Positions 55,609 through 64,000 of a stretch of 64,000 nt of DNA are shown in pieces; position 1 is the stretch's first letter, and every line of letters starts with the position of its first letter. Below the pieces are notes generated by a model, which was not told where the DNA came from, made no database searches, and worked only from the letters and a program-made list of their open reading frames with translations. A program made the position numbers and the translations under genes. This DNA comes from Mycoplasmopsis columbinasalis (GTDB lineage: Bacteria; Bacillota_I; Bacilli_A; Mycoplasmatales; Metamycoplasmataceae): the NCBI RefSeq assembly GCF_900660705.1, contig NZ_LR215043.1:310001-374000 (forward strand), given 5' to 3'.

Positions 55609-56613
55609 ATGTACAAAATTGCCTTTGATTTGATGGGCAACGACTATGGTGACCAACCCGCTTTACAAGCTGTGCGTGAATTTATACAAAAAAACACAAA
55701 CTTTACAGTTTTACTTGTGGGCAACAAAACCAGTATTTTGGAATTTTTTGCAAACCAATTGCCCGCAAATCTCGAAATTATTGATAATTCCACAGTAGCT
55801 AGCGATACAAAAAATTTGCGTCAAGCTCTAAAAGAAAACACTTCGATGAACACGGCCTTGCAACTTTTGGCTAACAATGAAGTTGATGCTGTGCTCTCAC
55901 CAGGTGATTCTGGTTTGTTACTTAGTGCTGCTACTTTTATTGTGAAAAGATTACCTGGCATTTCGAGAGCTGCTTTTATGCCTATTATGCCTTCGATTAA
56001 AAAAGGTAAAAAAACGATCTTTTTAGATGTTGGTGCCAACTTAGAAGTCAAAGATACATATTTTGTTGAGTGAGCTCACTTAGCAAAAATTTTTGCTAAG
56101 ACAATGTTAAAAGTTAATGAACCTAAAATTGCTTTAATTAATGTCGGGACTGAAGAATACAAAGGACTAGAAGTAACCAGAAGTGCCCACGGGTTACTAA
56201 AAAATGAAAAAAATTTAAATTATCAAGGGTTTGTTGAGCCGCGTGATATGTTGACAACAGAAAACGACGTTGTCTTAGCGGATGGTTATGCGGGTAACTT
56301 AGTACTCAAAAGTTTCGAGGGAGCAATTCTTTCATTTGGTAAATTACTAAAAACGGCTATTAAAGCTAAGTTTTGAAGAAAAATTGGTTATTTGTTTTTA
56401 AAAGGCGCATTTAGAGACACGGCCGAAACTCTTGATTACCGCAATGTCGGGGCCGCGTGAGTACTTGGTTTGAATGGTTTAGTAATTAAAACCCATGGAT
56501 CAAGTGATGTCAAATCTTACTTAGGCGCATTGAATCAAGTGAAATTAGCTCTAGAGACAAATACATTTACCAAAATCAAAGAAGAATTAGATCACAATGA
56601 ACAGCAAAATTAA
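55609..56613 (+). CDS. plsX: Acyl-phosphate phosphate acyltransferase PlsX
   Basis: 334 aa. ATG 55609 follows GGAGGG and starts MYKIAFDLMGNDYGDQPALQ, the PlsX N-terminus. LSPGDSGLLLSAATFIVKRL holds the usual G-x-T-G-A loop position (here D-S-G-L). Later blocks are LDVGANLEVKDTYFVEWAHL, NVGTEEYKGLEVTRSAHGLL, ADGYAGNLVLKSFEGAI and GLVIKTHGSSDVKSYLGAL. It makes acyl-phosphate from acyl-ACP or receives FakA product. Trp from UGA occurs three times. It overlaps rnc by 17 bases. Confidence 0.95.
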
Positions 56614-57310
56614 TAAAATTTTTCAATTTCTTGCTTCCGAAAACATAGAACCTAAAGACAAAAATTTATATGTGCAAGCTTTTACACACTCATCATATCG
56701 TCGTTTTGGCACCAAAGACACAATTCAAGACTATCAAACTTTCGAGTTTTTGGGTGACTCCATTTTACAATTTTTAGTTTCCAACCACATTTTTCGTAAA
56801 GAACTAGTTGAGTCCGCAGGAAATATGACTTTGTTAAGATCTAATATGGTGAACACCAAAAATCTTAATGCGTTATCACGCCAATTGGATTTTCACAAAA
56901 TGATTATTGCTGCTGATGGCAATATGGGTCGCGAAGTTACAGAATCTCCGAAAGTGGGAGCCGATGTGTTTGAATCATTTGTTGCTGCTTTGTTTTTAGA
57001 CCAAGGGTTGAAAGTTACTAACAATTTTCTAATTAAATACTTGTTTCCAACTGCAAATGAATTTGTCAAGAAAACAACAATGAAAGACTCAAAAACTGAG
57101 TTGCAAGAATATATGCAAAGTTATACAAAAAACGCAATAAAGTATGTTACTGTCGCGATTGAAAACGGACTTTTTGAAGCGAAAGTTTATCACGATGAAA
57201 ACATTTATGGTGTGGGGCAAGGCGAAAATAAATTAGCCGCAGAAGAAGAAGCAGCTAAAAATGCTTTATCGAAACTAATTCAGATACGTGAAAACATTGA
57301 AAATGATTAA
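56597..57310 (+). CDS. rnc: Ribonuclease III
   Basis: 237 aa double-strand-specific RNase that cuts the rRNA processing stems. The catalytic motif reads TFEFLGDSILQFLVS at residues about 48-62 with E and D ligands, VGADVFESFVAALFLDQGL supplies the second pair, and a C-terminal dsRBD starts SKTELQEYMQSYTKNAIKYV and has GVGQGENKLAAEEEAAKNAL. Standard length; ends the plsX transcript. Confidence 0.95.
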   Translation: MNSKINKIFQFLASENIEPKDKNLYVQAFTHSSYRRFGTKDTIQDYQTFEFLGDSILQFLVSNHIFRKELVESAGNMTLLRSNMVNTKNLNALSRQLDFHKMIIAADGNMGREVTESPKVGADVFESFVAALFLDQGLKVTNNFLIKYLFPTANEFVKKTTMKDSKTELQEYMQSYTKNAIKYVTVAIENGLFEAKVYHDENIYGVGQGENKLAAEEEAAKNALSKLIQIRENIEND

Positions 57311-57311
57311 T

Positions 57312-57336
57312 AACACTGTGTTATAGATATATTCGT
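57312..57336 (-). repeat. Inverted partial copy of the dispersed repeat
   Basis: Minus-strand AAATTTACGAATATATCTAT then AACACAG, inverted relative to 57371-57412, so the two could form a hairpin (AATATATCTATAAC complementarity). Confidence 0.4.
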
Positions 57337-57370
57337 AAATTTGAGTACTAAACACTTAAAATGAAATAAA

Positions 57371-57412
57371 TTTTGCAAATATATCTATAACATAAGCTTA
57401 TTTGAAAAATTA
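57371..57412 (+). repeat. Dispersed AT-rich intergenic repeat, copy 5
   Basis: TTTTGCAAATATATCTATAA then CATAAGCTTATTTGAAAAATT, the best match to the family core. Confidence 0.5.
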
Positions 57413-57415
57413 ATT

Positions 57416-57450
57416 TAAAAAGATGAGCCTAATAACTCATCTTTTTTTTA
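57416..57450. terminator. Convergent terminator between rnc and gap
   Basis: AAAAGATGAG-N10-CTCATCTTTT hairpin with A and T tracts on both sides; serves both converging transcripts. Confidence 0.85.
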
Positions 57451-57457
57451 GTGCTTA

Positions 57458-58465
<1,008 letters not shown>

Positions 58466-58791
58466 ATCTTCTCCTTCGATAGATAAGATTTTAAAAATAT
58501 CTTTAATAAAATTTTAAAGTTTTTTACAAAAAAAAGTGAAAAAATAGTCCATTTTTGGTTTTTTCTTTTTTGTTTAAGTTTTTATGATATAAGCTAAAAA
58601 CTTTGCAAATTTTTTCTTCTTTTTTTCACATTTTTTCACTGATTAAAACTCTTTTCGACAAAATAAAAAATCTTCATTTTTGCTTAGTAATAACACATTA
58701 CCAAAACATAAAATAATTCAAATTCTTCATAGCTTTAGTAAAATTAGTTTGTTTTTTCAAAAATGATTTCTCATATATAATTAATAAACTT
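58466..58791. promoter_or_regulatory. Intergenic region, gap / tRNA-Lys promoters
   Basis: 326 very AT-rich bases with no gene. A TATATAAT box near 58776-58783 sits 9 bases upstream of the tRNA gene. Long T and A tracts make other signals ambiguous. Confidence 0.5.
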
Positions 58792-58867
58792 GCATCCTTA
58801 GCTCAGCTGGCAGAGCAAGGGACTCTTAATCCCTGGGTCGTGGGTTCGATCCCCACAGGATGTACCA
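58792..58867 (+). tRNA. tRNA-Lys (CTT anticodon)
   Basis: Cloverleaf: acceptor GCATCCT pairs with AGGATGT (one G-U), D-arm GCTC...GAGC, anticodon arm AGGGA-CTCTTAA-TCCCT giving anticodon CTT, T-arm GTGGGTTCGATCCCCAC, discriminator A and an encoded CCA. Confidence 0.97.
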
Positions 58868-58967
58868 TTTCAAGTAAAGCAAGGTAAATACTTGCTTTTT
58901 TTGTGCATTTTTCCCAAGGTTGTTTCAATTCTGAACTAGCCACCAAAATTGGTGTTACTTAAGTGTT

Positions 58968-59702
58968 ATGAATAATCTAATACTTTATTTCACCTATAAA
59001 TACAATGGTAATCCGTCTCAAGTTCACAAAGCAATTAAAGCAAGCGAACCAATTGAAAAAGACGTTGTGTTAAATTATATGTTGCTTGAGTTAGACATTC
59101 ACAACGTAAAGTTTTTGACTATCTTAGATGATAACTTTCCGCCAGAATTGCAAAAATATGCAAATGCACCTTTGCTTTTGTTTTATCGAGGAAACATTGA
59201 ATTGTTAAACAAGCCAAAAATTACTTTAACAGCTGATCTAGCAACTGATTTAACAAACGCGAACATAAAAGATTCAATCCAAAAACTCGCAAAAGAATTT
59301 GTGTTAGTAACAACTAATTTCAAAACTTTAGATCAACAAATTATTCAAGAGTGAAAAAAGCAAAACGGAGACATTATTTATACATATGCTTACGGTTTAG
59401 CTCACGAAACAAACGATCAATTAGATGAGCACACATTGCAAATTTCAACCTACCCGCCTAATGCTCACCCAAAGCTTAGCCGTTTTCGTGAACGAAACAT
59501 CTTAGTAAGTTGACTCAGTAAATTTTTAATAATTTATAGTAGTAAAAAAGATTCTGGAATTTTAAATTTAGCATCTTGTTTCAATGATGCTGGAAAAGAA
59601 GTTTTTTGTTATCCTGGCGTTGATTATGACGATGGTAACACACAATTACTTAAAAGCGGAGCACATTTAATTACTCACATTGCAGATATTGCTTATATAT
59701 AA
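58968..59702 (+). CDS. dprA: DNA processing protein DprA/Smf (short form)
   Basis: 244 aa. LTILDDNFPPELQKYANAPL then LLFYRGNIELL is the DprA/Smf pattern Y-P-x-x-L-x-x-x-x-d-P-P-x-x-L-F-x-x-G. RFRERNILVSWLSKFLIIYS aligns with the R-N-R-I-I-A-G-L region, followed by DSGILNLASCFNDAGKEVFC and LLKSGAHLITH. UGA-Trp is used twice. It lacks the usual N-terminal SAM and C-terminal domains. In mycoplasmas a RecA loader in recombination is the likeliest role; I have no evidence for transformation. Confidence 0.85.
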
Positions 59703-59778
59703 AAGGTAAGCGCGGATCAAAGTGTAAATTAATGGAAATTTTTTGCATTTTTAAATATGCTTTCTCTATAATTTTTCC

Positions 59779-61041
59779 ATGAAAAATAATGATGATTCTA
59801 AGAAAAATCACTGAAAGAAATTTAAACAAAAATTAGTATGCACACTCAATAAAAATGCAGAAGGGTGTTCACTAAAGTCTACAGAAAACTTTGAAGAAGA
59901 AAACTGTGACTTTAACAAAACTAAAATTGGAAAATACGCTTTTAGTAAAACTAATCGACACGATAAAAATGTTAAAAAAGAGCGTATTTTATTATATGCC
60001 AGACGTATTTTCTTCATTTTTATTTCTGCGATTCTTTTTAACTTTGGCGTTTTAGCCTTCTTACAAAAATCAGACACTATTCCAAGTGGAATTTCAGGAA
60101 TTCCTTCGTTAATTGTGTTTTTATTAAACCGCAGCAATCCAGAAATTAGCAAATTTTTTGCTTTAATGTATCTAGCCGCGAACATTCCGCTCTTTGCTAT
60201 CTTTGGTTTTAAAGTCAAGCGAAGTTTTGTTGTGTTATCTGTGCTTTTTATGATTTTTCAAATCGCAGTAAACGCTGTTTTGACTATTAAAGAAGTTGAA
60301 ACTTGAGTAAACCACACATTCAGCGTTTCGCCTGGTTGAGAACAAATGATCAGTGTCGAAGTACAACCTAACGTGTTTCAAAATTATGAAAATCCAAATA
60401 CTTGACCAATTTTTATGAACGGTATTATTGGTTCAGCATTAATTGGTATTTCAATTGCTATTGCGTGAAAAAATGGCGGTTCTACTGGTGGCACAGACAT
60501 TATTGCTTACTACTTTTCTACCAAAAAGAAAAAGAGTGTGTCTTTTGTTTTGATGATTGTTTCATTTTTAACATCTGCTATTTTCTTGATTTTGTTTTCT
60601 GCCTTACACCCTCACACTGCTTCACTAGCGGTTGAATTTACAAATGTAAACGGCAAGATTTCTCCTGTATACAAAGTAACTAATAATCACGCTGTTTTTG
60701 GTATGCGTGAAATTATGACCATTTTCTACATCTTTATTGTTAATTTCTTAGTTTCATTTATTTATCCAAAATACAAAAAAGTTGACATTGAAATCTTCAC
60801 TGCAGATCCTAAAAAGATTTTAAATTACTTAAAAGCAATTAATTATTGACACGCATATACTGTTTACACCGCTCAAAGTGGTTATACAGGCAACCCTGTT
60901 TATAAAGTGGAAACAACTTCTTTACTTTTAGAAAGTAAAAGTTTAATCAAAGACTTACAATGAATTGATAAAAGTGCTTGAATTAAAATTAAACCAGTTG
61001 TCAAAGTCAATGGTAGTTTCAGCACAGAATATGTTGAATAA
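59779..61041 (+). CDS. YitT-family membrane protein (DUF161/DUF2179)
   Basis: 420 aa. A hydrophilic 80-residue N-terminus (MKNNDDSKKNHWKKF) is followed by five or six TM helices, including the family start RRIFFIFISAILFNFGVLAF with SDTIPSGISGI, and GSTGGTDIIAYYFSTKKK, a YitT/DUF161 signature. The cytoplasmic DUF2179 tail begins ILNYLKAINYWHAYTVYTAQ. Function is unknown. TATAAT ends 6 bases before the ATG, with no Shine-Dalgarno. Confidence 0.88.
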
Positions 61042-61058
61042 ATCCAGATTGTAAAAAT

Positions 61059-61099
61059 AAAAACTAGGCTACGTGACCAATAACCTAGTTTTTTTATTT
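61059..61099 (+). terminator. Terminator of the YitT-family gene
   Basis: AAAACTAGG-N14-CCTAGTTTT stem followed by TTTT. Confidence 0.8.
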
Positions 61100-61130
61100 T
61101 TGTTCAAATAAAATCGAACATAAGTTGCTT

Positions 61131-61592
61131 TTATTGAATTGGTTTGTTTTCGGCTTTTGCGTATAAGTTGTAAAGTGATAAAAATCTATTAAAGTAATTT
61201 AGTTTTTTTCGATAGTAAGTTGATTTCGAAAATCAATTTTTGTATCACGTTTTGTTTCTTGGAAAAATTATTAAGTCACAAAAGAAGAATCTTTTCATAC
61301 TATCTTCAAGTGAATAATAAGCTTTCTTAAATGTTGTGCTTACATACTTTAAAAAACCATTTGTATCAAAATTTAAATCATCGTAAGAAGTTTGTTTACG
61401 CAACTTAAGCAATTCTGTCAAAAAGTTTTCGTTGTTAAATTCTCTCACTTTTTGATTTGCAGTTAAAATTTCGTTTTCCACTATTTTTTTAACTTTTTTG
61501 ACTAAATTTTCATTTTTTAAAAAGCTATTTAATGCTCTTTCTGCAATGGAAAGTTCTTCCTCATCGAAAAACTCTTGATCTGATTTTGACAT
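61131..61592 (-). CDS. Hypothetical protein downstream of proS
   Basis: 153 aa in table 4. An acidic start (MSKSDQEFFDEEELSIAERA) leads to a Lys/Glu-rich helical middle (KNENLVKKVKKIVENEILTA) and a basic, aromatic C-terminus (WYKNWFSKSTYYRKKLNYFN) that needs two UGA-Trp codons. It starts 9 bases after proS ends. I recognise no family. Confidence 0.7.
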
Positions 61593-61601
61593 AACGTTTC
61601 C

Positions 61602-63068
61602 TTAATAATTCTTAGCAAAAACAACAAATCTGGTTGTTTTACCTTTACATTCAGGAAAAATACATTCATGTTTTTTGCTACCGCGAGTTTCTGCGGGTGA
61701 AAGTTTCACAATACATCTGGTGGTTCCGCCAGTTTCTTCTTTGATAAGATCTTCAACTTCGCCGCCGCAACAAAAGGGAGCAATAACAAATTTTCTGTTT
61801 TGAATTTCCTTTTTAAAGTGTTCGTAATCATCAAAAACTGTTACTGTATTAGCTTTTAGTCTTTGACTTGCTTTTTCATATAAATTGTTATGAATATCTA
61901 AAAGCATTTTTTTGATTACGTCTTTCATTTCACCAAAAGGAACTTGAATTTTTTCTAATGTATCACGTCTAACAATAGTAACTTGGCCTTTTTCAAGATC
62001 CTTTGGACCTAGTTCTACTCTGACTGGGATTCCTCTTATTTCAGTTTCAGAGGCTTTGAAACCAGGATTTTTTTCTGAATCATCTAGTTCTGTTCTAAAT
62101 GATTTTTTTAATAATTTAAAAATTTCTTTACCTTTTTCTGCAACTGCTTCATTTTTGTGACCAAACAAAGTACAAAGCATTACTTGAACAGGCGCTACTT
62201 TAGGTGGGATAACAATTCCACGATTATCTCCGTGGACCATAATAATTGCGCCTAAAATTCTCGTAGAAACGCCTCAAGAAGTTTGAAAGGCGTATTCAAA
62301 TTCATTTTCTTTGTTTTTAAAAATGATGCCATATTGCTTAGAAAAATTTTGCGCTAAATAATGACTTGTGCCTGCTTGCAAAGCACGACCATCTTTCATC
62401 ATCGCTTCGATTGTATAAGTTGAGCAAGCACCAGCAAATTTTTCATGAGGTGTCTTTTTCCCCATAATAGTTGGGATCGCGAGATAATTCTTGAAAAAGC
62501 TGGCATAAAGTTTAATCATTTCTTTTGTTAAATTTCTCGCTTCGAGCGAATTATCATGGCAAGTGTGACCTTCTTGTCATAAAAATTCGCGACTTCTAAG
62601 AAACGGATTAGTAGTTTTTTCTCATCTCACAACGTTAGCTCATTGGTTGTAGATGATTGGCAAGTCTTTGTACGATTCAATAGAGTTCCTAAACAAATCT
62701 GCAAAAAGAACTTCTGAGGTAGGGCGAACATAAATTTTTTCCTCCAATTTCTTATCGCCGACCATTGTAACGGTTGCTAATTCAGGGTTAAATCCTTTTA
62801 TATGTTCTTTTTCTTTAGCAAAAAGCTTTTCAGGAATAAACAATGGTAAATAAACATTTTTAATTCCTTTTTTTGCAAAAGCTTGATTTAAATGCTGTTG
62901 TATTAATTCCCAAATGCCGTAAGCATTTGGCTTAAGCACTAATGTACCTTTAACAGGTCCATAAGCGATTAAATTACCTTGCTTCACAATATCTGTATAT
63001 CATTTAGCAAAGTCCTCTTCCATCGTTGTGATGGCATTGAGTTCTCGCTCTTTTACTGTTGTTTTCAT
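61602..63068 (-). CDS. proS: Prolyl-tRNA synthetase, archaeal/eukaryotic type
   Basis: 488 aa class II synthetase. Motif 1 lies around GTLVLKPNAYGIWELIQQHL; motif 2 is VRPTSEVLFADLFRNSIESY, then NPFLRSREFLWQEGHTCH; motif 3 lies in VHGDNRGIVIPPKVAPVQV. The short anticodon domain includes VRVELGPKDLEKGQVTIVRR, and the C-terminal part ends GKTTRFVVFAKNY with KHECIFPECKGKTT. The absence of the long editing INS domain fits the archaeal-type form usual in mycoplasmas. UGA-Trp is frequent. It starts at ATG 63068. Confidence 0.95.
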
Positions 63069-63396
63069 GACATTATTATAAAGAAATTTTGGTCAATAAA
63101 ATTGAATAAAAATGGCAAAAAGTGCTTTTTAACGCATTACTAACACCTTTTTAAGCAATTTTTAGCGTTATCAAACGCTAAAAATCTTGGAACTGACAGA
63201 ATGTCAAATTCAGAAAAATTTTTTCGTGACTTGACCCATTTTTTGAGAAAAATTTTTTATGACACAAATGCTTATTGATTTGAAACAATTTTTAAATTGC
63301 TATAACGACTTTATAAATAATTTTGGTGAAAAAATTCATAAAAATTAGCTTAGAACATTTTAATGATTCGCTTTTTATGTTTTTTATAATTTACTT
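63069..63396. promoter_or_regulatory. Divergent proS/cdsA intergenic region
   Basis: 328 AT-rich bases, no gene. On the plus strand TATAAT (63385-63390) lies 6 bases before the cdsA ATG. A short direct reuse of ACGCTAAAAAT-type inverted sequence (AGCGTTATCAAACGCT, 63164-63179) forms a small palindrome. I saw no T-box element before proS. Confidence 0.5.
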
Positions 63397-64000
63397 ATGA
63401 ATTTACTTAAACAAAGAATTATTCCCGCGCTTATTTTAAGCATAGTTGCATTAGGGTTTTTAATCCCTGTGTCAATTTTTGCTTCCACTCATTTCGAGGC
63501 AAGAATAACCTCTTTTATTGTTACTTCTTTATTATTAATTATTGTGCTTTTTGAACTGTTCAAAGCTCAAAGAATGAACATTTATTTGGCAATAATTTTC
63601 GCTTTAATCACAGCGGGTGCCACAATTGCTTTTCCGTTAAATTTATTTCAAATTAATTACTTGCCAAATGCTTCTAATGTGGCAGAGTTAACGCAATTTT
63701 CTTACACTACTTTAAGTAGTTATGTCTTAATGCTAGCGAAAGATTACATTTCTTTTTTGATAATTTTAGGTATTTCTATTGTTTTTTTTGTACTTGAATG
63801 AGCTACAAAAACTCAAATGAAAACTAGCGACCGATTCATGAGGATGTTGTTTATATTCATTACTTTATATGTAATTATCAATGCTGTGAAAGTACTCAAC
63901 TTATTTATTACGTTAAATTGAAGATATTGAGTTAGTGCTATCTTAATTGCCGCAGCTTACGATACAATGGGCTTTTTTGGCGGTAAATTTTTTGGTAAAA
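63397..64000 (+). CDS. cdsA: Phosphatidate cytidylyltransferase (partial, C-terminus outside window)
   Basis: The first 201 codons are present: MNLLKQRIIPALILSIVALG with about six TM segments, then AAAYDTMGFFGGKFFGK, the CDS-family region with the conserved D-x-x-x-Y/F-x-x-G-x-x-x-G-K pattern. It makes CDP-diacylglycerol from phosphatidic acid and CTP in the membrane. UGA-Trp is used. The TATAAT box is 6 bases before the ATG, so a leaderless message is likely. The rest lies beyond base 64000. Confidence 0.9.

Noticed and set aside
63069-63396. T-box riboswitch before proS
   Set aside because: No T-box consensus or antiterminator/terminator pair is visible upstream of the proS start.

Overview
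The window is a low-GC mollicute chromosome segment that uses translation table 4. Most of the recognisable genes (gltX, tig, rpsN, rplB, rplP, gap, proS, deoB and others) only read at full length if UGA is Trp. Gene content, an rRNA operon with no adjacent 5S gene, a compact gene set and a Bmp-type nucleoside/sugar transporter point to a hominis-group Mycoplasma (Mycoplasmopsis/Metamycoplasma type). I cannot name the species from sequence alone.

Layout. 1-2000: a partial DUF1934-like gene and gltX (minus), then an intergenic stretch with a short AT-rich repeat. 2012-6341: gyrA and an overlapping gene of unknown function that may be a decayed phosphohexomutase relative. 6700-11550: 23S and 16S rRNA (minus), with visible processing stems and a terminator. 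11960-18140: a four-gene BMP-family ABC transporter operon (lipoprotein, double ATPase, permease with a 330-residue coiled-coil tail, second permease), plus a remnant of a second BMP gene. 18560-21820: tig, then prs-rsmG. 22037-23862: a type II restriction-modification pair of the Eco47II kind, the only strand-switched island in that neighbourhood. 23908-27121: pepP, era-cdd-ybeY and a small membrane protein. 27325-28428: dnaJ. 28700-40194: the S10/spc ribosomal protein operon on the minus strand, rpsJ to rplO, interrupted by a 1.17-kb structured noncoding spacer between rplN and rplX and ending at rplO. 40512-43952: a three-gene operon of unknown function and a DUF3137-like membrane protein. 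44280-48562: a LacI-type regulator, hrcA-grpE, a small double-glycine-leader peptide gene, and rplU-rpmA. 48643-53243: a tightly packed minus operon recO, two tandem DHH phosphoesterases, nitroreductase, deoB. 53693-57310: Asp23-like/fakA/plsX/rnc (lipid synthesis and RNA processing). 57458-64000: gap, tRNA-Lys(CTT), dprA, a YitT-family membrane protein, a hypothetical gene with proS, and the start of cdsA.

How it works together. Translation dominates (rRNA, about 22 ribosomal proteins, gltX, proS, era, rsmG, ybeY, rnc). Protein folding genes (tig, dnaJ, hrcA, grpE) sit in three places. dnaJ and hrcA share a 26-bp CIRCE-like operator, one base shorter than the canonical 27-bp element, so HrcA probably controls both. 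Nucleoside salvage (BMP transporter, cdd, deoB, prs) is a second theme. Several promoters place the -10 box 6-8 bases before ATG, which suggests leaderless mRNAs. Many conserved proteins carry lineage-specific extensions (GyrA, L4, L3, L23, S5, L16, GrpE, ABC permease).

The observations I would look at first are the double-glycine-leader peptide at 47583, the structured spacer inside the ribosomal operon at 32519-33686, the apparent FKBP-like domain on GrpE, the permease-coiled-coil fusion, and the leaderless promoter set.
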